From the NCBI GenBank assembly GCA_937864115.1, contig CALMII010000017.1, positions 1 to 64,000 on the forward strand: DNA of 64,000 nt, written 5' to 3'. The notes under the pieces are model-generated. The model was given only the letters and a program-made list of their open reading frames with translations. It did not search any database and was not told the DNA's origin. Shown one piece after another: positions 48,700 through 58,548 of this stretch (positions are counted from its first letter, which is position 1; every line of letters starts with the position of its first letter). The translations under genes were made by a program, and so were the position numbers. Origin of the DNA: an uncultured Steroidobacter sp. (GTDB lineage Bacteria > Pseudomonadota > Gammaproteobacteria > Steroidobacterales > Steroidobacteraceae).

Positions 48700-49083
48700 A
48701 TGACCCGCAGCTCCTCCGCCGAGAATCCATCGAACGCCCACCGCCTGCGCTTCGAACTCATCGCGGCCAGCCTCCTGCTCGCCTTCGGACTGTTCGTCCT
48801 GCCCGCCCCGGTCTACTGGGTGGGCAGCACGTTGCTCGGTCCTTACGGCAAGGATGCAGGCATGGGTACGTTCTACGGCGATTTCTTCGGCGACCTCGCG
48901 ATCGGTGGGATTCGTGCCTGGGCGTTGGCGCTGGGGCCGCTCATCATCGTGGAGATCGTGCGGCTGCTGTTCCTGCGTCGAGCGGGCCCGGATTCGTCCG
49001 ATGCTCATGCTGCGCCGCCGCAGACGTCCCCTCGTCGCGACGCAGAGGGCCGCCGCGTCGAACCACGCGTCAGCCTCGACTGA
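48700..49083 (+). CDS. Small membrane protein, unknown function
   Basis: A 127-residue protein with two hydrophobic stretches (residues about 20-42, LIAASLLLAFGLFVLPAPVY, and 72-92, WALALGPLIIVEIVRLLFL) and a charged, Pro/Arg-rich tail. I do not recognise the family. It stands alone between a divergent oxidoreductase and the next small gene. Confidence 0.65.
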   Translation: MTRSSSAENPSNAHRLRFELIAASLLLAFGLFVLPAPVYWVGSTLLGPYGKDAGMGTFYGDFFGDLAIGGIRAWALALGPLIIVEIVRLLFLRRAGPDSSDAHAAPPQTSPRRDAEGRRVEPRVSLD

Positions 49084-49233
49084 CTGGAAGATTTTCCGAC
49101 ACGCACAAATCCCTCTCAGGGAAGCGTGATCGCTTTCACATTTTCAGAAAGTGGTGTCTGAGCCGTGTGATGCGGCAGGTAAGCTCCGGCACACAACAAG
49201 CAGATTCGCTGATCTTTTTTCGGGAAGACGATT

Positions 49234-49464
49234 ATGTGGTTCGCCAGATTGTTCGGCGGACGGGACGACGGTAGCGACGATGAGTTGCCTACCGCGACAG
49301 CGCCGCAGCGCCCTGTCGGTAATCCATCCGCAACGGTTTCAAAACAACCCGTGCCGGTCCAGAACGGCGCAAAAGCCGCGCCAAAGAAACCCACGAGCTT
49401 CGATCCCTACAACAGCGGCTCGTTCGAGCGTCACAAGGCCTGGGAGCGCATCGGGCGACGCTGA
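49234..49464 (+). CDS. Small protein with FDPYNSGSFERxxAWERIGRR tail
   Basis: A 76-residue protein: MWFARLFGGRDDGSDDELPT, a low-complexity Pro/Ala/Lys middle and a distinctive end (TSFDPYNSGSFERHKAWERI). The end looks like a conserved short motif, since low-complexity shadows would not keep it; a Shine-Dalgarno-like GGGAAGA lies upstream of the ATG. Function unknown. Confidence 0.55.
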   Translation: MWFARLFGGRDDGSDDELPTATAPQRPVGNPSATVSKQPVPVQNGAKAAPKKPTSFDPYNSGSFERHKAWERIGRR

Positions 49465-49668
49465 ACATCCTTCACGTCCGCCCCTTGCCCCGTTGATTGA
49501 CCGGCGCGGTGGCGCACACGTACGCTCGACCGGGTGCAGATCGACTGGGGGACAGCGATTGAATGTGACGGGCTGGTCACGAGACCCGCAACGACGGGTA
49601 CGGAGCGAATTCCGGGAAATCCATCCCGGCCCCATCCCCTTTTGGGGCTTTCCCTCATGTCCCCCCGA

Positions 49669-49956
49669 TCATCGGGGCCAGTAAAACGCCACTGTGGCCG
49701 CGAGCGTAATCCACATCGCGATCTGCGCTGTCCAGCGCCAGTTCAGTCCCTTCAGGCTACCGTACAGGCTGAGACCCGACACGATGGCCAGTGCACCGAA
49801 CATGCCGCTACTGCGCAGCAGGGGTCCGAATTCTGTGGCTAACTGCGGATGCCGGCCCTGCAAGACCAGGTAAATGACCAGAACCGCGCACAGACCGAAC
49901 GTAATGGCCGCAGCCGAGCCGAACAGAATTGCGTTGAGTACGGCGAGTGGTCGCAT
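49669..49956 (-). CDS. Small membrane protein, unknown function
   Basis: A 95-residue protein with three hydrophobic segments (residues about 5-30, 48-65 and 75-92) and few charges; MRPLAVLNAILFGSAAAITF at the start and WTAQIAMWITLAATVAFYW at the end. It is oriented opposite to prc, 149 bases away. No family recognised. Confidence 0.6.
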   Translation of the reverse strand: MRPLAVLNAILFGSAAAITFGLCAVLVIYLVLQGRHPQLATEFGPLLRSSGMFGALAIVSGLSLYGSLKGLNWRWTAQIAMWITLAATVAFYWPR

Positions 49957-50105
49957 GATGATTTCCGTGGACAGCGGTGTGCGCGAATCGAAGAGAGTCG
50001 AGGTGCCGGGCGAGCCCTTGAGTTCCCGCCCGGACAGGCAATAACGTCGTCTTGCAACCTGCGCCGGTTTCGAGACGTTGGCAGACAGACCGAGGACGAG
50101 AAACA

Positions 50106-52283
50106 GTGTACCAGCCTCCGCGCGACAGCCAGATCCGCCACAGCGACGCCTCCACGACGCCGCGTCGGTTCACGCTGCTGTTCAGCCTTCCCGCCCTGCT
50201 CATTGCCTGTGCGCTGCTCGCCGGTACGGCGCAGGCGCCGGTCGCGAATGCGGTTGCCACCGCATCGACTCAGGACCTGACCCCCACCGAACGCCAGCGC
50301 CGGGTCAGCAAACTGGTGAGCAACGTCATCGAGCGCTCGCACTATCGCCAGTCGCCGATCAACGATCCCGTTTCCTCGCTGGTGCTCGACCGGTTCATCG
50401 AACAGCTCGACGGCGGTCGCAGCTACTTCCTGGCAAGCGACATCGCCGAGTTCGAACGCTATCGCTATCAGCTCGACGACGCCGTCGTCTCCGGCAAGCT
50501 CGAACCCGTCTTCGCAATCTTCAACCGCTTCCAGACCCGCAATCTCGAACGCATCAACTACGCATTGCAGTTGCTCAAGACAGAGCCGGATTTCACCGTC
50601 GACGAATACTTCGAGTTCGACCGCTCCAAGGCGCCGTGGGCCAAGTCGCCGGCCGAGCTGAACGAGATCTGGCGTCAGCGGGTCAAGAACGACGCGGTTT
50701 CCCTGATGCTGACCGAGAAGCCATGGAATGAAACCCGCGACGTGCTGCAGAAGCGCTACGAGCGTGTGCTGAAGCGCACACAGCAGGTCACGAGCGACGA
50801 CATCTTCGAAGTGTTCATGAATGCGTTCGCGCATGTCTTCGATCCGCACTCCAGCTACTTCTCGCCGCGCAACTCCGAGGAATACCGGATCCAGATGAGC
50901 CTGTCGTACGAAGGCATCGGCGCCTCGCTGCAACTCGTCGACGACTACGTGACCGTGCTGAACGTCCTGCCGGGCGGCGCCGCCGCGTCGAGCGGCCAGA
51001 TCAATGTCAACGATCGCATCGTGGCGGTCGGCGAAGGCAAGAACGGCAAGCCCGTCGACGTGGTCGGCTGGCGCCTCGATGACGTCGTGCAGCTGATCCG
51101 CGGCAAGGAGAACACGACGGTGCATCTGCAGATCCTGCCGGCCGGCGCAGCGCCAGGTTCGCCGCAGAAGGATCTGTTCCTGACCCGCAGCAAGATCACG
51201 CTCGAGGCCCAGGCCTCGAAGAAGGAAGTCCGCAAGGTCAAGCGCGGCGACCGCGAACTGACGGTCGGCGTCATCAACGTGCCGAGCTTCTATCAGGACT
51301 TCGAAGCCAAGTCGGCGGGCGAAAAGGACTATCGCAGCACCACGCGCGACGTACGCAAGCTGATCGAAGAACTGAAGACCGAACACATGGATGCGCTGGT
51401 CATGGACCTGCGCGGCAACGGCGGCGGTCATCTCACCGAAGCGACGGCACTGTCCGGTCTCTTCATTCCCGGCGGTCCGATCGTGCAGTTGCGCGAAACC
51501 GGCGGTCGCGTCGAAGTACTCGACGATCCGGAACCCACGATCGCCTGGGACGGCCCGATGATCGTGCTGGTCGACCGGTTCAGCGCCTCGGCTTCGGAAA
51601 TCTTCGCTGCTGCCATCCAGGACTACGGCCGCGGCATCGTCGTCGGTCAGCAGACTTACGGCAAAGGCTCGGTGCAGAACCTGTATCCGCTCGATCGCTA
51701 TGCGCTCGGACCCGAGCCCGGCTTCGGCCAGCTCACGGTGACGATCGGCAAGTACTACCGCGTGACGGGCGAAAGCACGCAGCATCGCGGCGTGCAGCCC
51801 GACATTTCGATGCCGACCGCCATTAGCACCGAAGAAGTCGGCGAAAGCACCCGTGAGAGCGCCCTGCCCTGGGATCGCATCCGCCCCGTCGAGTTCGGGC
51901 GCGAGGCGCAGTTGACTCAGGCGGTCGCGACGCTGGAGCAGGCGCATCAGCGGCGCATCGCGCAGGACGCTGATTTCGTGTCGCTGCTGGGCGATCTCGA
52001 TTCCTTCGAGAAAGTCCGTACCCAGAAGAAAGTGTCGCTGAACCTGCAGAAGCGGATTGCAGAACGCGAGACGCAGGAAGCGGAACGGCTGGCACGCGAG
52101 AACACGCGTCGCGCTGCCCATGGCCTGACGCCGCTGGCCAAGCTGTCCGAAGTAAACACGGCGGAGGCGCCCGACCCGACGCTCGCCGAAGCCGCGGAGA
52201 TCGCAGCCGACATGAGCGGGATGGGCAACCTGTATCTGTCGAAGCTCAAGAGCGACAACAGCGGCGCGCCTGCGACGCCCTGA
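50106..52283 (+). CDS. prc: Tail-specific periplasmic protease Prc (S41 family)
   Basis: A 725-residue exported protease that trims C-termini, for example of penicillin-binding protein 3 in E. coli. An N-terminal membrane-type signal (LLFSLPALLIACALLAG) is followed by the Prc N-terminal helical domain, a PDZ domain near 265-345 (SYEGIGASLQLVDDYVTVLN, VLPGGAA) and the S41 catalytic core: DALVMDLRGNGGGHLTEA, then SASASEIFAAAIQDYGRG with the nucleophile at about S495, and TYGKGSVQ with K520, 25 residues later as in E. coli. The start is taken as the GTG at 50106 with GAGGA upstream; an earlier TTG at 50052 is less likely. Confidence 0.93.
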   Translation: MYQPPRDSQIRHSDASTTPRRFTLLFSLPALLIACALLAGTAQAPVANAVATASTQDLTPTERQRRVSKLVSNVIERSHYRQSPINDPVSSLVLDRFIEQLDGGRSYFLASDIAEFERYRYQLDDAVVSGKLEPVFAIFNRFQTRNLERINYALQLLKTEPDFTVDEYFEFDRSKAPWAKSPAELNEIWRQRVKNDAVSLMLTEKPWNETRDVLQKRYERVLKRTQQVTSDDIFEVFMNAFAHVFDPHSSYFSPRNSEEYRIQMSLSYEGIGASLQLVDDYVTVLNVLPGGAAASSGQINVNDRIVAVGEGKNGKPVDVVGWRLDDVVQLIRGKENTTVHLQILPAGAAPGSPQKDLFLTRSKITLEAQASKKEVRKVKRGDRELTVGVINVPSFYQDFEAKSAGEKDYRSTTRDVRKLIEELKTEHMDALVMDLRGNGGGHLTEATALSGLFIPGGPIVQLRETGGRVEVLDDPEPTIAWDGPMIVLVDRFSASASEIFAAAIQDYGRGIVVGQQTYGKGSVQNLYPLDRYALGPEPGFGQLTVTIGKYYRVTGESTQHRGVQPDISMPTAISTEEVGESTRESALPWDRIRPVEFGREAQLTQAVATLEQAHQRRIAQDADFVSLLGDLDSFEKVRTQKKVSLNLQKRIAERETQEAERLARENTRRAAHGLTPLAKLSEVNTAEAPDPTLAEAAEIAADMSGMGNLYLSKLKSDNSGAPATP

Positions 52284-52295
52284 TTCTTTCTCGCC

Positions 52296-52322
52296 GGCCG
52301 GCGGATCAGCGATCCGTCGGCC
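52296..52322. repeat. Hairpin between convergent prc and coiled-coil gene
   Basis: GGCCGGCGGATC-AGC-GATCCGTCGGCC, a 12-bp stem with one mismatch. It sits between two converging stop codons and may help end transcription, but no T tract follows on either strand. Confidence 0.45.
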
Positions 52323-52328
52323 GCGCCC

Positions 52329-53378
52329 TTACTTCAGCAACGCCTCGTACACATCCCAGTAGTCGTCGACGAGCACGTTGATCCCCGAACGATTGATGCT
52401 TTCCAGTCCCGAGACCGGCGATTCGGGCGGCGACATCGTGCCGATGGAATCCGTCAACGGCGTCGTATCGGCATCGCTTCGATAGGTCGCACGGGCACGC
52501 AGTGCGTCCGTGTATCCCTTGAGTCCGCTCAGGTCGTCGCTGTCCCTGCCGACGAGCTGCTTCGCCTCCCGCAGCAGCGCCATGAGCCGGACGCAGTCTT
52601 CGCGGTTGCCGTAGCGCAGATCGAAAACCGTCTTGGACGTTGCTTCCTTCGCCAGCATCGCCAGGCCGCCCGTGGACAGCAGCCCCACCAGTTGCTGTGC
52701 ATAGGCGATCACGGCCGTATTCACGATGCGCTTGCCGTCGATCGATATGCCTTCGAAGGTCGGCGGCTGCTTTTCTTCCGCATCGGCGCGATCGTCGGAT
52801 AGATCGGTGACGCGCGTTGCTGCTTCATCCCATTGCGACCGGATGCTCTCGATTTCCTCGGCCAGCCTGCCGCGCCGGAAGTAATTCCAGAAACCGCGCA
52901 GGGAAACGAGTCTGGCTTCGAGCTTCCTGAGCTGCGTCTCGAGCTTGTCCGCGGTCGTCCGCGCTTCCAGGATGCGTCGATCCAGGTCTGCGACCTGACG
53001 TCGCCGGGTCTGGTCGAACTCGATCAGATGACGCCGGCGTTCGCGATCCTGCTGCTGGTTCTGCAACTGCTGCGAGAAGCGAAGCAGGCGCTCGCCGCAC
53101 GAACGCCACAATGCGCGTAACTGGAAATACACGAGGGCGTGGGTGGCGGCATCCGGATCGCCGAGATGCGCTTCGAGCTCGGCCAGACGCTCGTCGGCAC
53201 GCAGCGCCGCGGCTTCCTGTTTCTTGAGTTCTTCGATGAGCTCATGTCGCTCTTCCTGCAGGCGACTCAGTTCCTTCTTGAGTTCGGCGCGATTCCAGTA
53301 CAGACGCAGCAGCCGCTCTTCCTCGGCGGCCTGGCGAGTGCTCGGAAGAAGCTGTCCCAGCCGGTCGGAGATACCCAT
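52329..53378 (-). CDS. Coiled-coil protein of unknown function
   Basis: A 349-residue soluble protein. Residues about 15-75 and 95-200 are strongly heptad-rich (RAELKKELSRLQEERHELIE, RRRQVADLDRRILEARTTAD). A more globular C-terminal part (210-349) contains IDGKRIVNTAVIAYAQQLVG, TVFDLRYGNREDCVRLMALL and an end NVLVDDYWDVYEALLK. No signal peptide or membrane span. I do not recognise the family. It lies 42 bases downstream of the DUF1249 gene on the same strand and may form a unit with it. Confidence 0.75.
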   Translation of the reverse strand: MGISDRLGQLLPSTRQAAEEERLLRLYWNRAELKKELSRLQEERHELIEELKKQEAAALRADERLAELEAHLGDPDAATHALVYFQLRALWRSCGERLLRFSQQLQNQQQDRERRRHLIEFDQTRRRQVADLDRRILEARTTADKLETQLRKLEARLVSLRGFWNYFRRGRLAEEIESIRSQWDEAATRVTDLSDDRADAEEKQPPTFEGISIDGKRIVNTAVIAYAQQLVGLLSTGGLAMLAKEATSKTVFDLRYGNREDCVRLMALLREAKQLVGRDSDDLSGLKGYTDALRARATYRSDADTTPLTDSIGTMSPPESPVSGLESINRSGINVLVDDYWDVYEALLK

Positions 53379-53420
53379 GCGCAGGGTGAGATGGCGGGTG
53401 CGGAAGGAAGGTGTCTGTAA

Positions 53421-53918
53421 TCAGCGCGCCATTGCGGCGACGGGTGCAATCGTTCCCGCAAAACGATGACCGCGCTCGACGCAATAGTCGAGCCACTTGT
53501 TGAGCATCACGTTGCGCAGCCAACGATCGCCGACGGCGCGCGCAAGTGTCGAGCGCAGGGACTCCAGCATGGCATGCCGATGCCAGCGTGCGCAGGACTG
53601 CACTTCGGCGAGACGCGCGTCGTGATAGATGCGGATCTGCAGATCCGGATCGGCGACCACGATGCTGTCGTTCTCGAAGAGATAGGTGAGCGTCAACGTC
53701 GTCGTGTAGCGACTGCGCTCTTCGACGCGCAGGTGCAGCGGACAATCGTCCGTCACGACGGAAACGGCGGCGTCATCGATTGCAGACAGATCGCCGATCA
53801 GCCAGCTCAGACGGATGTAGTTGCTTTCGTAGAGCGACATGAGGCTCACGAAGCTCGCGGGCCGCGCCCGCCAGCTCACTGCACAGTTCGTATCGGTCTG
53901 CAGTGCCGCGACGTTCAT
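53421..53918 (-). CDS. DUF1249 (YqiB-like) protein
   Basis: A 165-residue protein matching DUF1249: SLMSLYESNYIRLSWLIGDL near residues 25-44, LHLRVEERSRYTTTLTLTYL near 61-80, PDLQIRIYHDARLAEVQSCA near 91-110, and LNKWLDYCVERGHRF near the end. E. coli YqiB is of this family; its function is not known. It is the first gene of a possible pair with the coiled-coil gene. Confidence 0.88.
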   Translation of the reverse strand: MNVAALQTDTNCAVSWRARPASFVSLMSLYESNYIRLSWLIGDLSAIDDAAVSVVTDDCPLHLRVEERSRYTTTLTLTYLFENDSIVVADPDLQIRIYHDARLAEVQSCARWHRHAMLESLRSTLARAVGDRWLRNVMLNKWLDYCVERGHRFAGTIAPVAAMAR

Positions 53919-53972
53919 GAATCGAATATAGCACAGCGAATTTGCGTATCTGCCGCTGCGCTGAGACCTGCG

Positions 53973-54797
53973 TCACGGCCGCAAACGACGCTCGACGCCG
54001 GTCTTGTCGAGAATCCGGCTGGCGATTTCCTCGATGGAGCATTCGGTCGTGTTGATATAGGGAATCCCGTAACGCCGGAACAATCCTTCGGCCGTACGCA
54101 GCTCGTAGTCGACCTGGGCCGGCGATGCGTAGCGACTGTTCGGTTTGCGTTCGTTGCGGATCTGCTGCAGGCGTTCGGGCGCAATCGTCAGACCATACAG
54201 TTTCTTTTCGTAGCGCAGCAGCGAGTTCGGCAAGCGGCCCGACTCGAACTCCTCGTCCGCAAAGGGATAGTTGGCCGCGAAGATGCCGTACTGCAGCGCC
54301 ATGTACAGGCACGTTGGCGTCTTTCCCGAACGCGAGACGCCGACCAGGATCAGATCGGCGCGATCGTAGTCGTGTGCGATGGCGCCATCGTCGTTGGCCA
54401 GCGCGAAGTTGGTCGCGTTGATGCGTAACGTGTAGGCGCCCAGGTCCTGCATGCCGTGCGCCTTGCCCTGCGCGCGGGACGACTTTACGTTCAGTTCGAG
54501 TTCCAGCGGGCCGAGAAAGGCGTCGAAGAAATCCAGGAACAGACCATTGGCCCGTTTGATTACCTCGCGCAGGTCTTCCTGCACCAGGGTGCTGAAGACG
54601 ACGGGCCGAACACCCTCCGCTTCGCCGGTTGCATTGATCCTTCGGACGGCTTCTTCTGCCTTGTCAATCGTGGATATAAATGGCAAAGTCACCTGTCGAA
54701 ACGCCTGCCCGTCGAACTGTGTCAAGAGGCTGTGCCCCATCGTTTCCGCGGTCACGCCGGTCTGATCCGACACAAAGAATACTGTCCGTCGCTCCAT
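53973..54797 (-). CDS. ppsR: Phosphoenolpyruvate synthase regulatory protein (kinase/pyrophosphorylase)
   Basis: A 274-residue bifunctional enzyme of the DUF299 family that inactivates and reactivates PpsA by ADP-dependent phosphorylation and phosphate-dependent dephosphorylation. It starts RRTVFFVSDQTGVTAETMGH, and has the P-loop-like GVSRSGKTPTCLYMA at about 148-162. The C-terminal end is NTTECSIEEIASRILDKTGV. I use the ATG at 54797 (GGGGAA upstream), one codon after another ATG. It is divergent from ppsA, its known target, with 136 bases between the starts. Confidence 0.95.
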   Translation of the reverse strand: MERRTVFFVSDQTGVTAETMGHSLLTQFDGQAFRQVTLPFISTIDKAEEAVRRINATGEAEGVRPVVFSTLVQEDLREVIKRANGLFLDFFDAFLGPLELELNVKSSRAQGKAHGMQDLGAYTLRINATNFALANDDGAIAHDYDRADLILVGVSRSGKTPTCLYMALQYGIFAANYPFADEEFESGRLPNSLLRYEKKLYGLTIAPERLQQIRNERKPNSRYASPAQVDYELRTAEGLFRRYGIPYINTTECSIEEIASRILDKTGVERRLRP

Positions 54798-54933
54798 CAT
54801 TTCCCCGTTGCAACGCATTCGGCCGATCGGCCTTTCCCATACGCGTTGAAGCGTTCTGAGCGGCTCGCGTTCGTCGTAGAATCGCCGGCCTTGAGTGTTC
54901 ACCCCTGCACGGCGTAGATCAAGAGGAATCCCT

Positions 54934-57297
54934 TTGACTGCTTACATCCTGCCCTTCGAGAAAGTAGGTCGGCATGACGTCGATACGGTTGGCGGCAAGA
55001 ATTCCTCGCTCGGCGAAATGATCGGCCATCTTGCCGGCCTGGGCGTCACGGTCCCGGGCGGCTTCGCGACGACGGCACAGGCCTATCGGGATTTCCTTGC
55101 ACACGACGGTCTCGCCGCACGCATCTCGCAGGCGCTCGCCTCGCTCGACGTCGATGACGTCGACAGGCTCACCGAAGTCGGCGCGCAGATCCGCAGCTGG
55201 ATCCTGGCGACGCCGTTTCAGCCGCGTCTCGAAAAGGAAATCCTCGAAGCCTTCGAGAAGATGAGCGGCGGGCGCGACATCGCAGTCGCAGTGCGTTCGT
55301 CAGCGACGGCGGAAGATCTTCCGGATGCCTCGTTCGCCGGCCAGCAGGAAACGTTCCTCAACGTGCGCGGTCGCGATGCCTTGCTCAAGTGCGTGCACGA
55401 AGTGTTCGCCTCGCTGTTCAACGATCGTGCCATCGCCTATCGCGTGCACCAGGGCTTCAAGCACGACCTGGTCGCGCTGTCTGCCGGCATCCAGTACATG
55501 GTGCGTTCCGACGTCGGTTCGAGCGGCGTCATGTTCACGCTCGATACGGACTCCGGCTTCCGCAACGTCGTGTTCATCACCGCGTCTTACGGCCTCGGCG
55601 AAACCGTCGTGCAGGGCGCGGTGAATCCGGACGAGTTCTATGTCTACAAGCCCGCGATCCGCGCCGGCCAGGAAGCCGTCCTGCGTCGCACGCTCGGCGC
55701 CAAAGCCATCAAGATGGTCTATGCCGCCCCGGGCAGCGCCACGCGCGTGACCACCGTCGATGTGCCGGCTGAGGATCGACGCCGCTTCTCCATCACCGAC
55801 CAGGACGTGCTCGATCTCTCGCGCCAGGCACTCATCATCGAAGAGCACTACGGCTGCCCGATGGACATCGAATGGGGCAAGGACGGCGAGACCGGCAAGA
55901 TCTACATCCTGCAGGCCCGTCCGGAAACCGTGCAGAGTCGCGCCGGCCGCGTCGTTCAGCGGTTCTCGCTCAAGGGCAAGAAGACCAGCGTACTGACGAC
56001 CGGCCGCTCCATCGGCCAGCGCATCGGCGCCGGCCCCGCGCGCATCATCCGCGACGTGAAGGAAATGACGCGTGTGCAGAGCGGCGACGTGCTGGTCGCC
56101 GACATGACCGATCCCGACTGGGAACCGGTGATGAAGCGCGCATCCGCGATCGTCACGAATCGCGGCGGACGCACCTGTCATGCCGCCATCATCGCTCGCG
56201 AGCTGGGCATTCCTGCCGTCGTCGGCTGCGGCGATGCGACGGAGAAGATCCGCGAAGGCGCGGGCGTGACCGTCTCGTGCGCCGAGGGCGATACGGGTTA
56301 CGTCTATGAAGGCGAGCTGCCGTTCGAGCAGAAGAACATCGAACTGGATTCGCTGCCGTCGATTCCGACCAAGATCATGATGAACGTCGGCAACCCCGAC
56401 CGCGCTTTCGATTTCGCCGGCATTCCCCACAGGGGCGTGGGCCTGGCGCGACTCGAGTTCATCATCAATCGCATGATCGGCGTGCATCCGCGCGCGCTGC
56501 TGGAATTCGACCAGCTGTCGCAGGAACTGCAGCAGACGATCCGTCGCCAGATGGCCGGGTATGCCGATCCGGTGTCGTTCTACATCGACAAGCTCTGCGA
56601 AGGCATCGGCACGATCGCCGCCGCCTTCGCACCCGAACCGGTGATCGTGCGTCTCTCCGACTTCAAGTCAAATGAATACGCCAATCTGATCGGCGGCCCG
56701 CAGTACGAGCCGCACGAAGAGAATCCGATGATCGGATTCCGCGGCGCTTCGCGCTACATCGACGAGGCGTTCCGTCCCTGCTTCGAACTCGAATGCCGCG
56801 CACTGAAGCGCGTGCGCGAGAAGATGGGCCTGAGCAACGTGCAGGTCATGGTGCCGTTCGTGCGCACGCTCAAGGAAGCCGAACAGGTGACGCAGCTCCT
56901 CGCCGCCAACGGCCTGAAGCGCGGCGAGAACGGACTGAAAGTCATCATGATGTGCGAACTGCCGACCAATGCGCTGCTCGCCGACCGCTACCTGCAGTAC
57001 TTCGACGGCATGTCGATCGGCTCGAACGACATGACGCAGCTCACCCTCGGCCTCGACCGCGACTCCGCGATCATCGCCAGGCTGTTCGACGAACGTGACG
57101 ACGCCGTGAAGGCGCTGCTCAAGATGGCGATCGATGCCTGCCGCAAGGCCGGCAAGTACATCGGCATCTGCGGCCAGGGCCCGTCAGATCATCCCGACCT
57201 CGCCCGCTGGCTGGTGGAACAGGGCATCGAGAGCATGTCGCTCAATCCGGATACCGTCGTGGAAACCTGGCTGTTCCTCGCAGGCAACAAGGTCTGA
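54934..57297 (+). CDS. ppsA: Phosphoenolpyruvate synthase
   Basis: A 787-residue enzyme that makes PEP from pyruvate and ATP in gluconeogenesis. The N-terminal ATP-grasp domain has [15 protein letters not shown] near residues 20-34. The phospho-histidine domain has [20 protein letters not shown] with the catalytic His near 420, and the PEP/pyruvate barrel has [47 protein letters not shown] and the catalytic Cys in [11 protein letters not shown]. The start is a TTG at 54934 with AGAGGA seven bases upstream and the conserved N-terminus [10 protein letters not shown]; a GTG at 54895 is less likely. Its regulator ppsR is divergent. Confidence 0.97.
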   Translation: MTAYILPFEKVGRHDVDTVGGKNSSLGEMIGHLAGLGVTVPGGFATTAQAYRDFLAHDGLAARISQALASLDVDDVDRLTEVGAQIRSWILATPFQPRLEKEILEAFEKMSGGRDIAVAVRSSATAEDLPDASFAGQQETFLNVRGRDALLKCVHEVFASLFNDRAIAYRVHQGFKHDLVALSAGIQYMVRSDVGSSGVMFTLDTDSGFRNVVFITASYGLGETVVQGAVNPDEFYVYKPAIRAGQEAVLRRTLGAKAIKMVYAAPGSATRVTTVDVPAEDRRRFSITDQDVLDLSRQALIIEEHYGCPMDIEWGKDGETGKIYILQARPETVQSRAGRVVQRFSLKGKKTSVLTTGRSIGQRIGAGPARIIRDVKEMTRVQSGDVLVADMTDPDWEPVMKRASAIVTNRGGRTCHAAIIARELGIPAVVGCGDATEKIREGAGVTVSCAEGDTGYVYEGELPFEQKNIELDSLPSIPTKIMMNVGNPDRAFDFAGIPHRGVGLARLEFIINRMIGVHPRALLEFDQLSQELQQTIRRQMAGYADPVSFYIDKLCEGIGTIAAAFAPEPVIVRLSDFKSNEYANLIGGPQYEPHEENPMIGFRGASRYIDEAFRPCFELECRALKRVREKMGLSNVQVMVPFVRTLKEAEQVTQLLAANGLKRGENGLKVIMMCELPTNALLADRYLQYFDGMSIGSNDMTQLTLGLDRDSAIIARLFDERDDAVKALLKMAIDACRKAGKYIGICGQGPSDHPDLARWLVEQGIESMSLNPDTVVETWLFLAGNKV

Positions 57298-57303
57298 CGG
57301 ACT

Positions 57304-57894
57304 TTACTTCGTCCAGACCAGCAACCGGTTTCGTGCCGGCAACGAATAATCCGCTGCGAACTCGAGTTCGCAGCGGGTTCCCAATGTCTGCAAGGCGCGA
57401 TCGTCGCGGATGCCCATCTGCGGATCGCGCGCCCGCAGCGATTCATCGAAGGCACGATTGGAATCGCTGGTGAACTGCCCATCGCGATTGAACGGGCCGT
57501 AAAGACAGAAGCAACCGCCCGGCTCCAGCGCCACGCTCACGCCGGCGAACATGGCCTCGACGTCACCCCAGCTCATGATGTGCGCGGTGTTCGCGCTGAA
57601 GGCATAGAGCGCCTCCCTGACAGGCCAGACTTCCTGGCGCACATCGAGCGCATATGGACCGCGCAGGTTCGGCAACGCAGCTTCATCGATCCACTGCCGG
57701 ATGCCATCGAGATTCTCTTCGCGATCGGTCGCCGACCACATCAGATGCGGCAGGTGCGCAGCGAAGTGAACGGCGTGCTGCCCAGTGCCCGACCCGATCT
57801 CCAGCACCGTCCCCGGCCGCAGGAACCACGACTTCAGCACATCGAGAATCGGCCCCTTGTTGCGCTCGCACGCTTCGGAGTGCGGCTTCGGCAT
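57304..57894 (-). CDS. DUF938 family SAM-dependent methyltransferase-like protein
   Basis: A 196-residue protein of the DUF938 family. It begins [20 protein letters not shown], and has the SAM-binding motif VLEIGSGTGQHAVHFAAHLP at about 30-49, then WSATDREENLDGIRQW, and the family segment FCLYGPFNRDGQFTSDSNRA with FDESLRARDPQMGIRD. Target unknown. Its start overlaps the orn stop by one base (TGATG), and its end is six bases from the convergent ppsA. Confidence 0.9.
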   Translation of the reverse strand: MPKPHSEACERNKGPILDVLKSWFLRPGTVLEIGSGTGQHAVHFAAHLPHLMWSATDREENLDGIRQWIDEAALPNLRGPYALDVRQEVWPVREALYAFSANTAHIMSWGDVEAMFAGVSVALEPGGCFCLYGPFNRDGQFTSDSNRAFDESLRARDPQMGIRDDRALQTLGTRCELEFAADYSLPARNRLLVWTK

Positions 57895-58445
57895 CAAGGG
57901 ACTCGCAGGAAGTGCGTCCGGTAGTGCGCCAGTTCGCGGATGGAATCGCGAATGTCATCCATGGCGAGATGTGTCGAGGTCTTCTGGAAGCTCGTGTGCA
58001 CTTCGGGCGCCCAGCGCCGCGCCAGTTCCTTCAGGGTGCTGACGTCCAGATTGCGATAGTGGAAGTAGCGCTCCAGATCCTTCATCTCGCGCGCCATGAA
58101 GCGTCGATCCTGACAGATGCTGTTGCCGCACATCGGCGAGACACCGGGCTCGACCCACTGACGCAGAAATTCGAGGGTGCGGCGCTCGGCCTCCGCCGTC
58201 GTCACCGTGCTGGCGCGAACGCGCGCCGCGAGTCCCGACGAGGCGTGCTGCCTGCGGTTCCAGTCGTCCATGGCATCGAGTATGGAATCCGACTGATGAA
58301 TCGCCAGCACCGGCCCTTCGGCGAGCGTGTTGAGATGCTTGTCGGTCACGACCGTCGCAATCTCGATGATGCGATCGGAGTCCGGCTTGAGACCCGTCAT
58401 CTCCAGGTCGATCCAGATCAGTCGGGTCGGATCGCGGTCGTTCAC
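57894..58445 (-). CDS. orn: Oligoribonuclease
   Basis: A 183-residue DEDDh 3'-5' exonuclease that degrades dinucleotides, including pGpG. Exo I is [20 protein letters not shown] (residues 11-30), exo II is in [15 protein letters not shown] and exo III is in [14 protein letters not shown] with the catalytic His before the Asp. Full length and canonical. It is translationally coupled to the DUF938 gene. Confidence 0.97.
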   Translation of the reverse strand: MNDRDPTRLIWIDLEMTGLKPDSDRIIEIATVVTDKHLNTLAEGPVLAIHQSDSILDAMDDWNRRQHASSGLAARVRASTVTTAEAERRTLEFLRQWVEPGVSPMCGNSICQDRRFMAREMKDLERYFHYRNLDVSTLKELARRWAPEVHTSFQKTSTHLAMDDIRDSIRELAHYRTHFLRVP

Positions 58446-58548
58446 ATCGGTCCCCTTCGAATGTCGCGGCGTTGCCCATCATAACAGCAGCGGCTAAGCT
58501 CCCGATCGCTCCATTTCTGCGCAAATTCCTTCAATCACAAGACTCCCG

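Noticed and set aside
49839..52121. A 760-codon open frame antisense to prc
   Set aside because: Shadow of prc, with no domain.
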